A stretch of DNA of 37,793 bases from Bacteroidales bacterium UBA4070 (GCA_002383485.1 DFYY01000052.1:1-37793), one strand, 5' to 3'; positions 17,142 to 24,768 are shown, counted from the stretch's first letter. Numbers and translations are program-made. The notes: generated by a model not told the origin, from the sequence alone.

Positions 17142-17977
17142 TATTTCGTAATTTCTATATTGGATTTCAGGTTTTCTGTTGCTTCCATGACCTGCCCGGC
17201 CAGTGTTTCAAATGCCTCCACGGCTGTCTTGTTGGTCTGCTGGAATACCGAGCGGCCTGCCTCAGCAGCTTCTCCAACCTCCAGGACAAGAGGAATCTGA
17301 CACAGCAGGTTCGTATCATACTCCTTCGCCAGTTTCGCGCCGCCTCCCCTGCCAAAGAGATAGTAATGCTCCTCAGGATGTGCCGCGGGGGTGAACCATG
17401 ACATGTTCTCCACAACACCCAGAATAGGAACCTTAAGATCCGGATTCATGAACATCGAAGAAGCCTTGCGGGCATCGTTAAGGGCAATCTCCTGCGGTGT
17501 GGTCACGATGATTGCCCCGGCAAGATTAAGTTTCTGTACCGTTGTCAGCTGTATGTCACTCGTCCCCGGAGGAAAGTCTATTATCATATAATCGACCTCA
17601 CCCCACTGTGTGTCCTCAAATAGCTGCTTTACAGCATTGGAAGCCATCGGGCCGCGCCAGATAAGAGACTGGTTGCGGTCGATAAAGAATCCGATTGAGA
17701 TTATCTTTATCCCGAATTTCTCTATCGGAGACATCACTTCCTTTCCTTCGATGGATTCGACCCTCGGACGTGCATCCTCAAGGCCGAACATTGTCGGTAT
17801 CGAGGGGCCGAAGATATCAGCATCCACCAGGGCCGTCTTAAGGCCGTTTCGCGCCAGCGCTATTGCGAGGTTGGCTGCCACAGTTGATTTGCCTACACCT
17901 CCCTTGCCCGATGCTACCACTATAATGTTTTTGACACCCGTCATCGGTATCTTTTCAAATAACTTGTTCTTTTCCAT
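17141..17977 (-). CDS. mrp: Mrp/NBP35-family Fe-S carrier ATPase
   Basis: A 278-aa P-loop ATPase: deviant Walker A ASGKGGVGKSTVAANLA (near residue 23), ALVDADIFGPSIPTMFG, YMIIDFPPGTSDIQLT and the conserved VVENMSWF. Mrp proteins bind and transfer [4Fe-4S] clusters as dimers. Two features differ from E. coli Mrp. The N-terminal DUF59 domain is absent, and the usual CxxC after ENMS is replaced by FTPAAHPEEHYYLFG, a substitution I recall from other Bacteroidota Mrp proteins. Its start overlaps the preceding ferredoxin-MinD gene by 23 bp. The neighbours (NifX-like and MinD-ferredoxin proteins) are those of ORP clusters, where a Mrp homologue may be a working part. Confidence 0.88.
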   Translation of the reverse strand: MEKNKLFEKIPMTGVKNIIVVASGKGGVGKSTVAANLAIALARNGLKTALVDADIFGPSIPTMFGLEDARPRVESIEGKEVMSPIEKFGIKIISIGFFIDRNQSLIWRGPMASNAVKQLFEDTQWGEVDYMIIDFPPGTSDIQLTTVQKLNLAGAIIVTTPQEIALNDARKASSMFMNPDLKVPILGVVENMSWFTPAAHPEEHYYLFGRGGGAKLAKEYDTNLLCQIPLVLEVGEAAEAGRSVFQQTNKTAVEAFETLAGQVMEATENLKSNIEITK

Positions 17978-18836
17978 TTGCCATTAAATTATTCCAGATT
18001 TTATTTATCGCCTTGCTGATCTCAGCGTCAGGGTGCATCTCAACAACGCTCCTGCCTGCTACCATGGCATCCGTTACCCTTCTGTCAAAAGGCAGGCGTC
18101 CGAGCAGGGTGCTGCCCTGTGCTGCACACCATCCCTCGATTCTGTCTGCCATCGCTTCGTTAAGGTCAGACTTGTTGATTATCACCCCAACTTCCGATGT
18201 GAATTTTCGGGCCACATCATGAACTCTTTTAAGGTCTGCCAGTCCTGACATGGTTGGCTCGGTGACTATTACTATCCTGTCAACACCGGTCACTGTCGAA
18301 ATAACGGGACAACCTATCCCCGGAGGTCCGTCGATGAGAATAGTCTTCATCCCCTTCTCTGCCGCAACCCTCTTCGCCTCATCCCGTACCATGCTCACCA
18401 GCTTGCCCGAGTTCTCCTCTCCCGGGGCTAACCTTCCGTACACCATCATCCCGTTCCTGAAGCTGCCGGAGTACATTCTGCTCTTATCACTGCGTACCAT
18501 TGTTATGGCATCCATCGGGCAGATCCTTGAGCAGAAAAAACATCCGTCGCAGGATGTCTCCGAGATTACTATCTTTCCCTCCTCTTCCGTGATGGCATCG
18601 AACCGGCAATAGCTTTCACAGATGCCGCAAACGGTACAGAGGGTATGATCCACTACAGCCTTATGACCTCCGATGTAGACCTGCTCTGTCTCATGTTCAG
18701 GGTTGAAGAGAAGGTAGAGGTTTGCCGCATCAACGTCACAGTCGGCCACCACAAGCTTTTCACCCAACGTGGCAAATGCTGCAGTCACGCTCGACTTGCC
18801 TGTACCTCCTTTGCCGCTAATTACTGCCAGTTCCAT
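17955..18836 (-). CDS. MinD-superfamily P-loop ATPase with inserted ferredoxin domain (second copy)
   Basis: A 293-aa protein from the start at 18836, which places the first strand (MELAVISGKGGTGKSS) at the N terminus; a longer frame to 18869 adds eleven residues inside the upstream gene. Walker A is GKGGTGKS. Two 4Fe-4S motifs are inserted at residues 67-77 (CxxCxxCxxxC) and 96-106 (CxxCxxCxxxC, followed by P). Later blocks are ILIDGPPGIGCPV and IVTEPTMSGLADLKR. This family (COG1149) occurs in tandem pairs in anaerobes, next to NifX/ORP-like genes. It presumably couples ATP hydrolysis to electron or cluster handling; its direct biochemistry is poorly known. It overlaps the upstream paralogue by 20 bp. 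Confidence 0.9.
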   Translation of the reverse strand: MELAVISGKGGTGKSSVTAAFATLGEKLVVADCDVDAANLYLLFNPEHETEQVYIGGHKAVVDHTLCTVCGICESYCRFDAITEEEGKIVISETSCDGCFFCSRICPMDAITMVRSDKSRMYSGSFRNGMMVYGRLAPGEENSGKLVSMVRDEAKRVAAEKGMKTILIDGPPGIGCPVISTVTGVDRIVIVTEPTMSGLADLKRVHDVARKFTSEVGVIINKSDLNEAMADRIEGWCAAQGSTLLGRLPFDRRVTDAMVAGRSVVEMHPDAEISKAINKIWNNLMANGKEQVI

Positions 18837-19683
18837 GTTCAGAGATGATTTTGTCTGCAAGCCCGGCAAAGAAACCGGCCATTTTATCGTTCTTATCGGT
18901 TATAAGCCTGCCCTCGGAATAACTCCTGGCAATTGCAGGGTCATAATTAATCACGCCCAGCAATGGAATTTGTTCCTCGCTGAGATAGTTCTTCACCCCG
19001 CTGTCTCCTATGTCGGCGCGATTAATGATCACCCCGCACTGTTTGTTCATCGTTTTAAGTGTTTCAACGCTCTGCCTGAGATCGCTCAGGCCAAACGGGG
19101 TTGGTTCCGTCACGAGTAAGACATAATCAGCCCTGTCAACGGTCTGGATGAAGGGGCATGAAGTTCCCGGTGGTGAATCCAGAACTACCATCCCATCTTC
19201 TCCTGCCTCCTTTATGGCTGCTTTGATAACCCTGACAGGTGACATCTCATTGACACGCATGCGCGCTTCAACCAGGGGATAGCCCCTGCCGGTCCTGTAT
19301 ATGTTGACTGTACCGAGTACCACGGGCTTTTCCGTAATTGCACCTGAGTTGCATGCGAAGCTGCATGCCCCGCAACCATGGCAGAGATTCTCAATAACCT
19401 CTATAACTTTTGCCGTCGGTACGTAGAAAATAGCGTTATAGTTGCACCAGTTGCTGCACCGGCTGCACCATGTGCAGGCATCCTTATTGATGACCGGCAC
19501 CTGGTGAGTTACTTCCGATTCTGAAATCCTTTCCGCAGTGAAAAACAGGAGGTCATCCGGTGCCTCTGCATCACAATCGACCAGGGTAACGTTATCGCCA
19601 CGCATGGAAAGTACATTAAACAGATTTGTGGCAACGAAGGTTTTCCCTGTCCCCCCCTTGCCGCTTGCTACTGCTATCTTCAT
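18817..19683 (-). CDS. MinD-superfamily P-loop ATPase with inserted ferredoxin domain (first copy)
   Basis: A 288-aa paralogue of the next gene. Walker A is ASGKGGTGKTF at the N terminus. Cysteines 70, 73, 76 and 80, then 101, 104, 107 and 111, form two 4Fe-4S binding motifs. The switch region is VVLDSPPGTSCPF, followed by LLVTEPTPFGLSDLRQ. The first cluster motif is tryptophan-rich (CTWCSRCSNWC), unlike the second copy. It lies 11 bp after the CGGC gene and overlaps the second ATPase, consistent with a stoichiometric heteromeric pair. The role in ORP-like complexes is inferred from neighbourhood. Confidence 0.9.
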   Translation of the reverse strand: MKIAVASGKGGTGKTFVATNLFNVLSMRGDNVTLVDCDAEAPDDLLFFTAERISESEVTHQVPVINKDACTWCSRCSNWCNYNAIFYVPTAKVIEVIENLCHGCGACSFACNSGAITEKPVVLGTVNIYRTGRGYPLVEARMRVNEMSPVRVIKAAIKEAGEDGMVVLDSPPGTSCPFIQTVDRADYVLLVTEPTPFGLSDLRQSVETLKTMNKQCGVIINRADIGDSGVKNYLSEEQIPLLGVINYDPAIARSYSEGRLITDKNDKMAGFFAGLADKIISEHGTGSN

Positions 19684-19694
19684 CCGCTCAGAGT

Positions 19695-20138
19695 CTAGTC
19701 GTAGGCCAGCCGCATCTTCTCGTCGGCCAGGGTAGGTTTGATGAACCGCTGCATGGCAGCACCTTTCCAGGTGCCAAGGTTCATGTGCGTGGTGTAATAT
19801 TTCTGGGGGATGGGATGAGTACCTACAACCACCTCAATGCCGTATTTCTCAGGTATAAAGCGGGTGAAGTAATCAAGCCTGGGGCACGGAGGGTAGCCTA
19901 CAACCAGGCCGGTGGCAAGGTGTATTACACTGACCCCGTTCTTTATCATTTCCTCCGGAGTATACTCGACGTTCCCGCCCGGGCAGCCACCGCAGGTAGT
20001 GAACGCTGCTATCTCAACATCATCATCCCTGTACCTGTCAAATGCACCCTCGCGATTGCGGAAAGACCTGAAGCACTTGCCCCCGGCACAGGTATGGTAC
20101 CTGTCGCATATGATGATGCCAATCCTCTTCTTTTCCAT
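19695..20138 (-). CDS. CGGC domain-containing protein
   Basis: A 147-aa cytosolic protein with the CGGC motif in FTTCGGCPGGNVEY (near residue 50), which defines the putative metal-binding CGGC family. Other cysteines at the N terminus (CDRYHTCAGGKCFRSF) and at GYPPCPRLDYF could complete a metal or Fe-S site. Further conserved parts are GVSVIHLATGLVVG and VVVGTHPIPQKYY. Function is not established for the family. Its place between NifX-like and MinD-ferredoxin genes, with spacings of 9 and 11 bp, points to metallocluster or redox work in the same system. Confidence 0.85.
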   Translation of the reverse strand: MEKKRIGIIICDRYHTCAGGKCFRSFRNREGAFDRYRDDDVEIAAFTTCGGCPGGNVEYTPEEMIKNGVSVIHLATGLVVGYPPCPRLDYFTRFIPEKYGIEVVVGTHPIPQKYYTTHMNLGTWKGAAMQRFIKPTLADEKMRLAYD

Positions 20139-20147
20139 GGAAGTCCG

Positions 20148-20486
20148 TCAATGATCACAATAATTTGCGCCGGCCTGAAGCTTGTCGTTGAGAAGGTCTG
20201 CTGCAAGCTCATCCGGGCTTTTCACAGGGGCGCCGACAAAAACATTGATTGAATGCTGGTTGAAGAGCCCTATTGCTCTCTGACCCATTCCTCCGGCTAT
20301 CACGTCGGTGACACCTTTCTCTGCAAGCCATCCTGGCAACAGTCCGGGCTCATGAGGCGGGGGAGTGATGAGAGTTTCGGCTGTAATGCTTTTGTCTTCG
20401 GCATCAACTATTGCGAATTGTTCGCAGTGGCCGAAATGTGAACAGAGAATACCTCCTTCAAGGGGAATTGCTATACGTTTTTTCAT
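20148..20486 (-). CDS. NifX/NifB-type dinitrogenase iron-molybdenum cofactor-binding family protein (second copy)
   Basis: A 112-aa protein from the ATG at 20486, where the family pattern begins (MKKRIAIPLEGGILCSHFGHCEQFAIVD). The longer frame to 20549 adds a polar segment with no similarity. The fold is the small RNase-H-like Fe-Mo cofactor-binding domain; the SHFGHCEQF and GGMGQRAIGLF motifs are conserved. No nif genes are present, so a nitrogenase role is unlikely. Stand-alone members near MinD-ferredoxin ATPases are related to the orange protein, which binds a Mo-Cu sulfide cluster. The gene is separated by about 97 bp from the DUF5320 gene, the largest gap in this operon, and 9 bp from the CGGC gene. 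Confidence 0.88.
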   Translation of the reverse strand: MKKRIAIPLEGGILCSHFGHCEQFAIVDAEDKSITAETLITPPPHEPGLLPGWLAEKGVTDVIAGGMGQRAIGLFNQHSINVFVGAPVKSPDELAADLLNDKLQAGANYCDH

Positions 20487-20583
20487 GTAGCTTTTATTTT
20501 GTATACGGTTTTTGAATGATTTATTTGATTGTTCGTTCCTGAATACCACAAGCTTGCCGGCCTGGGTGTCCTGTTCTCAGCAT

Positions 20584-20988
20584 TTATCTTCCTGAGCCCC
20601 TGCCTCTGCCACCTCCTGTATCCGGACCGCTTCCGCCTCGCTGACCGCGACCCCGGCCACCGCCTGTGCCGGCACCTTGTCCTGTACCCCGGCCGCCACC
20701 CTTGCCTGAACCCTTTCTGCGGCCTTGTCCGCTGCCCTGGCCTTGACCCTGACCCTCACCAGGTCCTTGTTCGCTACCCTGACCCTGGTCTGTGCCCTTG
20801 CCCTGCCTCTGTCCCTGGCCGGCACCTCTGCCTCCTGTTACAGGAGCATACTCTTCTGTATCATTGATACCTGCTCCTTTCCTGTCAGCCTTTCCTGCAC
20901 GACCGGCGCCAAAATTCGTACACTTACCGGCCTTCCTGCCGGTCATCGGTCCCTCGCCCTGAGGGCCTTTATGATCTAATCCGGGCAT
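20584..20988 (-). CDS. DUF5320 protein with a long Gly/Gln/Arg low-complexity tail
   Basis: The 134-aa protein begins MPGLDHKGPQGEGPMTGRK and has a C at residue 23, the signature of DUF5320 proteins, which are small Gly-rich partners of NifX-like proteins in anaerobes. After about residue 50 the sequence becomes a low-complexity run of GQGQ, GSGQG, GRGRG and GTGGG, much longer than I expect for the family (often 60-120 aa, usually ending in a coiled coil). Codons agree with the frame and both neighbours are 11 to 97 bp away on the same strand. No function is established. A strongly basic, flexible tail could bind nucleic acid or a partner protein. Confidence 0.8.
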   Translation of the reverse strand: MPGLDHKGPQGEGPMTGRKAGKCTNFGAGRAGKADRKGAGINDTEEYAPVTGGRGAGQGQRQGKGTDQGQGSEQGPGEGQGQGQGSGQGRRKGSGKGGGRGTGQGAGTGGGRGRGQRGGSGPDTGGGRGRGSGR

Positions 20989-20999
20989 AATTCCTATAT

Positions 21000-21320
21000 T
21001 TATTTGTTGTTTAACATGTAAATCACCGACTTAACCGTCTTCTCCGGCTCCTTGTATACCACCATCTGGATCTTCAGGCTGTCAAGAAGCGACTTGATTT
21101 TTACCCCAAACTCGCCGGAGACGATCTTCTTCACCTCCTTTGACGCCACCAACTGGACTGAAGCCGGACCGGCTCCCTCCTCAGCATCCCTGTTCGGGTT
21201 GGGAAGTATCTCTACTCCTCCTGTCTCAGTGTCATAAATAACGAAAAACGCACAGCGGCCGAAACGCTGATCGATGGTGCTTTCAAGGCTCTGCCCTGTA
21301 CTTGTTATTGCTACTTTCAT
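21000..21320 (-). CDS. NifX/NifB-type dinitrogenase iron-molybdenum cofactor-binding family protein (first copy)
   Basis: A 106-aa protein with the family core MKVAITSTGQSLESTIDQRFGRCAFFVIYD, a GPASVQLVASKEVKKIVSGEFG helix and a terminal LKIQMVVYK strand. The single Cys (RFGRC) sits where related proteins may coordinate metal. It differs from the second copy (SHFGHC), so the pair is not a recent duplication. It lies between the DUF134 regulator (11 bp upstream) and the DUF5320 gene (11 bp downstream). A metallocluster carrier or ORP-like role is likely from context, not shown. Confidence 0.9.
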   Translation of the reverse strand: MKVAITSTGQSLESTIDQRFGRCAFFVIYDTETGGVEILPNPNRDAEEGAGPASVQLVASKEVKKIVSGEFGVKIKSLLDSLKIQMVVYKEPEKTVKSVIYMLNNK

Positions 21321-21331
21321 ATCTTTTTTGT

Positions 21332-21916
21332 TTATATATCTTTAGCCAGGAGGTTGTTCTTCCTCATGAGCTGGCTACCACAAACAGGACATACCTCATC
21401 CTTGCAGCGCTGAGAAGGCTCATGATCCTTCTCATATCCGCATGAAGGACAGACACAGATATCAGAAGGAGCCCGGCGCGTAACCGGAATTGACTCATCA
21501 ACCGGCACAAAATTGACTATCTCGCTGCTGCCGCATAACGGACATATATCAGGAACAACACTCTTCTCAGGCTGGTTGAAAAGACAACTGCAGCCGTTGC
21601 ACTTGTACCACTCACTGTCAAAGTAAATCTTCCCCCCTTCAATAATGATCTGCTTTCCTGTTACCAGTGCATCCGCAATCTTCGCCCTCGCTTTTGCATA
21701 TATGCGGGTCAAAGTCGGGCGCGAGACATCCATCACACGGGCAGCCTCATGATGGTTGAGATTTTCATGATCGCAGAGCCTGATAACTTCATACTCCTCG
21801 AGGTGCAGGAAGACCGACTGAGGCTGACCGCCCTTAGCCGTCCCGCCATAAGGCCGGAATCCCGATATGCCCGGAGGGTTACTGACTCTTCTTAATCGTG
21901 TTGGACGTGGCGACAC
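21332..21916 (-). CDS. DUF134 (UPF0251) DNA-binding regulator with zinc-ribbon C terminus
   Basis: A 194-aa protein. The start is a GTG at 21916; the family always begins close to the RP..RRVxxxP..xxFxPxG block, seen here as MSPRPTRLRRVSNPPGISGFRPYG, so the start is secure. A sigma-70 region 4-like helix-turn-helix covers about residues 40-85 (EYEVIRLCDHENLNHHEAARVMDVSRPTLTRIY). The C-terminal half has four CxxC knuckles (CNGC, CPLC, CPSC, CPVC), two zinc or Fe-S ribbons. DUF134 genes accompany NifX-like genes in anaerobes. It is the first gene of the operon and sits 4 bp from a large inverted repeat with a promoter inside, so autoregulation is likely. Confidence 0.9.
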   Translation of the reverse strand: MSPRPTRLRRVSNPPGISGFRPYGGTAKGGQPQSVFLHLEEYEVIRLCDHENLNHHEAARVMDVSRPTLTRIYAKARAKIADALVTGKQIIIEGGKIYFDSEWYKCNGCSCLFNQPEKSVVPDICPLCGSSEIVNFVPVDESIPVTRRAPSDICVCPSCGYEKDHEPSQRCKDEVCPVCGSQLMRKNNLLAKDI

Positions 21917-21920
21917 TTTA

Positions 21921-21970
21921 TGATCATTTGTTCGCTACAAAGATAATGAACATATGATCAAAACACAAAA
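21921..21970 (-). promoter_or_regulatory. Promoter within a 13+13 bp inverted repeat, upstream of the DUF134 operon
   Basis: The left arm is TGATCATTTGTTC (21921-21933) and the right arm is GAACATATGATCA (21948-21960), matching at 12 of 13 positions with a 14-bp spacer. On the minus strand the -7 box TATCTTTG lies at 21938-21945, entirely inside the spacer, and a TTTG at 21967-21970 gives a 21-bp spacing, the normal Bacteroidota distance. A protein bound to both arms would cover the promoter. The transcript would have a very short leader of about 15 nt before the GTG. Confidence 0.7.
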
Positions 21971-21971
21971 T

Positions 21972-23054
21972 CTATCTGAAGAATCTTACGCAGGCAGGGG
22001 CATTGAAGGGCAGGGATGAGGTCACACCATCACGTTCGGCACTGCCAGGTATGGCAGATATCTCGTTTGATCTCTGGTTTGCAACCAGGAAAAATTTCCC
22101 GGACGGTGATACAGCGAAGTTACGCGGCCAGTTGCCACCACAGTTCTGGTGAGACGGCTCCGAAAGTTTACCATCCGCCCCGACCATGAAGGTTACTATG
22201 CTGTTATGCCCCCGGTTTGAGCCGTAGATTTTTTTTCCGTTACGCGAAAGATGAATATCGGCACAAAAACTTTTCTCCGTGTATCCTTCGGGCAGAGTGC
22301 TGACAGTCTGTTTGGCAGCCACGGTATCTGAAAGGATATTGTATACTGATGCCGTAGAGTTGAGCTCATTTATTATATAGAGGTTTGCTGAAGACCTGTC
22401 AATTGCCATATGCCTCGGACCGCTTCCGGGCTCACTGTTGAAGTAAGCTATGTCTGCATTCATCAGAAGCCCCAGTGTGGTGTCGAGCTTAAGCTGATGC
22501 ACCCTGTCAAGGCCCAGGTCGGATATATAGTAAGTATGAAGCCTCGGATTATGAATAGTCATGTGGGGGTGTGACTTCTCACCGTAGAAGATAACATCGG
22601 TGACTTTTTCGGGTATGCCCTCGCTGTTCAGCTTTATTACGGAGACCGAGCCGCTGCCGTAGTTGGCTGTGATCAGGTATTTGCCATCAACTGAAACCTC
22701 GATATGGCATGGCCCTCCCCCTCCCTGGTTTATTGAACTGATTTTCTCGAGGTTTTTGGTTCTCTTATCATATCTTAATGTGGTGATGCCTCCCCCGGCT
22801 TGCATGTCAAAAGTGTCAACCTCATTGACAAGGTAAATCAGCCCTTCCTTACCGAATGTAAAATAGGAAGGATCAGCCCCGACAGTGATCCCGGAGATCT
22901 TCTCGATGCTGCCATTGCTGTTCAGCCGGCACAGCAGCACATCGGAGGTGCCATCGCCGGAATAGCCGGATGCTATGAACATGTTTTCCCCCATGTTACA
23001 TGAAGAAAAAAAAGCAGTGAGCACCACCGCCACAAACATCAATGGATTCTTCAT
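21972..23054 (-). CDS. Lactonase-family seven-bladed beta-propeller lipoprotein (6-phosphogluconolactonase-like)
   Basis: A 360-aa protein with a lipoprotein signal (MKNPLMFVAVVLTAFFSSC, lipobox FSSC). The remainder is a lactonase/YbhE-type propeller: GGGGPCHIEVSVDGKYLITANYGSGSVSVI, SHPHMTIHNPRLHTYYISDLGLDRVHQLKL, GSGPRHMAIDRSSANLYIINELNSTASVY, ADIHLSRNGKKIYGSNRGHNSI and NWPRNFAVSPSGKFFLVANQ. The family includes cytosolic 6-phosphogluconolactonases, but the lipid anchor points to a periplasmic or surface sugar-lactone role. It stands alone, with its stop 12 bp from the operator region of the DUF134 operon. No clear promoter was seen in the 128-bp upstream spacer. Confidence 0.87.
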   Translation of the reverse strand: MKNPLMFVAVVLTAFFSSCNMGENMFIASGYSGDGTSDVLLCRLNSNGSIEKISGITVGADPSYFTFGKEGLIYLVNEVDTFDMQAGGGITTLRYDKRTKNLEKISSINQGGGGPCHIEVSVDGKYLITANYGSGSVSVIKLNSEGIPEKVTDVIFYGEKSHPHMTIHNPRLHTYYISDLGLDRVHQLKLDTTLGLLMNADIAYFNSEPGSGPRHMAIDRSSANLYIINELNSTASVYNILSDTVAAKQTVSTLPEGYTEKSFCADIHLSRNGKKIYGSNRGHNSIVTFMVGADGKLSEPSHQNCGGNWPRNFAVSPSGKFFLVANQRSNEISAIPGSAERDGVTSSLPFNAPACVRFFR

Positions 23055-23182
23055 CGGATTGCCTGTATATCATTGTTTTCCTTTGTCTGCCACTATGGTA
23101 CCGGTATGGCCGGACGAAAGACAAATATGTGGCAATTTATTTAAATCTTTAATAATCTCTGGCGAAAGATTCCCAATGCCTG

Positions 23183-24376
23183 TCAGTACATCAATCCAAA
23201 CATCCAAAGTGGAATCCGGTTACCGGAACCGTACTCAATATCATCCGATACCACAAAGGCGTTCTCGGTTCCGGTCAGCTGTTTCTTCGGCTTGTCCTTA
23301 CCTCCTATCTCAAATATGTATTTCCCGTCCATGAAAAAATCAGCCCTTGCATCATACTGCAGTGCATGCTCATATCCCGCCTGGTTGGCAAAGAATGTCT
23401 CTCTCAGATTTCCTTTGCTTAATTGTCCGCTGCCCAGTACATGCATAAGGTTAGTATTCTCAAGAAATATCTTTTCAGGCTTTTGGAGGATACTAATTTC
23501 AGCTGAATTTTTATACAGGGCAGTTATCAACTTTGCCTCTTCCAGATATTTCAGGTAAGATACTAATGTGATACGAGCCATGCCTGTACGTTCAGCAAGT
23601 TTACTCACATTGGGGACAAATGGAGCCGATTGCGAGATAATCTGCAGCAGTTGTTTCAATTTATGTATATACCCATACTCTACACCCCTCAACAATGGCA
23701 GTTCTATTTCCAGAATCATGTTTACCGTCTCCTCCAGTCTCATCGGATAACGGCCAGGATTTTCTGAATAGTAGGGATAATATCCGTTTTGCAGATAATC
23801 TCCGAAGTATCGTATCGGCTTAAACTTTCCAACTACTTCCGCTGATATTTCAATATGATGCCCCAGGATATCCTGCAGACCACAAACCGGCAGATTGATA
23901 CCGTGAAACATAGCTGCATATTCACGGAAAGAGAGCCCCTGCAAGTGGTAAATATCTGCTCTGCGCGAGAGATCAGCTCGTGCATTCAGTATTTCCAGCA
24001 AAGACGAACCTGTGAATACGATTTTCAGATTGGGATAATCGTCATAAATGTTCTTTATTTCCTGCGACCATGAGGGGTATTTATGCACTTCGTCCAAAAA
24101 TAAGTGTCTGCCTCCGTGTTTCACAAAATCGTCTGCAAGTGCACTTAACCTGTGATCAGCGAACCAGATATTGTCTAAACTCACATATAACGCAATGTTG
24201 TCTTGCCCATAATTCTGGAGGATGTATTGAAGCATCAGGGTGGTTTTACCTACACCGCGGGCTCCTATTATACCAACCAGACGTGAATCCCACTGAATAC
24301 GGTCTTTCAGAGAGCGTACAAATCTGGTATCCGTTAACGATAACCGTTGATGATGTTTCTCAATCAGGGATTCCAT
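23183..24376 (-). CDS. DUF4143 AAA ATPase (AAA_14 family)
   Basis: A 397-aa ATPase. Walker A is GIIGARGVGKTTLMLQY (residues about 35-51) and Walker B is GRHLFLDEVHKYPSW; sensor-like KIVFTGSSLLEI and the SRRADIYHLQGLSFREYAAM block follow. A winged-helix region (LAERTGMARITLVSYLKYLEEAKLI) and the C-terminal nuclease-like DUF4143 domain (ETFFANQAGYEHALQYDARADFFMDGKYIFEIGGKDK) complete the family plan. These proteins are common and mobile in Bacteroidota; function is unresolved, with suggestions of a STAND-like sensor or nuclease. Base composition is AT-richer than the lactonase gene upstream of it, consistent with acquisition. It lies at the edge of the accessory region. Confidence 0.88.
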   Translation of the reverse strand: MESLIEKHHQRLSLTDTRFVRSLKDRIQWDSRLVGIIGARGVGKTTLMLQYILQNYGQDNIALYVSLDNIWFADHRLSALADDFVKHGGRHLFLDEVHKYPSWSQEIKNIYDDYPNLKIVFTGSSLLEILNARADLSRRADIYHLQGLSFREYAAMFHGINLPVCGLQDILGHHIEISAEVVGKFKPIRYFGDYLQNGYYPYYSENPGRYPMRLEETVNMILEIELPLLRGVEYGYIHKLKQLLQIISQSAPFVPNVSKLAERTGMARITLVSYLKYLEEAKLITALYKNSAEISILQKPEKIFLENTNLMHVLGSGQLSKGNLRETFFANQAGYEHALQYDARADFFMDGKYIFEIGGKDKPKKQLTGTENAFVVSDDIEYGSGNRIPLWMFGLMY

Positions 24377-24402
24377 CCAGACATATTGATAACTAAACTT
24401 TA

Positions 24403-24437
24403 CAAATATATATATTATCTGATAACCATGGTTATCA
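24403..24437 (-). promoter_or_regulatory. Promoter and 18-bp palindrome upstream of the DUF4143 ATPase gene
   Basis: The minus strand has TATATTTG at 24403-24410 (-7 box). A perfect 18-bp palindrome TGATAACCATGGTTATCA occupies 24420-24437, in the -33 region, where no TTTG is present. The palindrome is a candidate operator or activator site. Confidence 0.45.
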
Positions 24438-24597
24438 TTATGATAAAGTTTTCATTCCCCCGATCAAAAAAAGATAAAATACTTATTGAATAAGGAAATC
24501 CTTAAAGAATTGGTTATGTTTGGAGCACCTAATCGTTAAGCATCCGGTTTGCCACATATATTTTTTAACAGAAGGTTCCGATAACATTGCCCGGCAA

Positions 24598-24768
24598 TCA
24601 TCCCCTCTCCCCCTGTTTCCTGTAGATATACCAGTACGCCAGCGGAATGAAGTAGAGACTGACGAATGTGCCGAGGGTCATACCTCCTATCAGCGCCAGG
24701 GCCATGGACCGCTGCAACTGGTTCCCCAGACCTGACCCGAGCAATATCGGAAGGGTCAACGCCCTCAT
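24598..24768 (-). pseudogene. RND transporter 3'-end fragment, copy 1
   Basis: A 56-codon open frame whose sequence after about residue 9 is the last part of an RND permease: LLGSGLGNQLQRSMALALIG, then GGMTLGTFVSLYFIPLAYWY, with a private tail RKQGERG and its own stop. It is collinear with the end of the intact permease gene at 29034 and with copy 2 at 26801. Homology ends near 24757. By hand count copy 1 and copy 2 differ at about 7 of about 137 aligned bases, while copy 1 and the intact gene differ at about 13. The piece cannot make a functional pump. The 160 bp upstream of it (to 24438) holds no recognisable gene. Confidence 0.85.

Noticed and set aside
21000..21320. Nitrogenase cofactor assembly role for the NifX-like genes
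   Set aside because: No nifH, nifD, nifK or nifB is present, and the neighbours match ORP-like clusters rather than nif operons.
24438..24530. Possible small plus-strand coding end (IKYLLNKEILKELVMFGAPNR)
   Set aside because: It has no start codon or upstream coding sequence; about 20 codons with no recognisable family.
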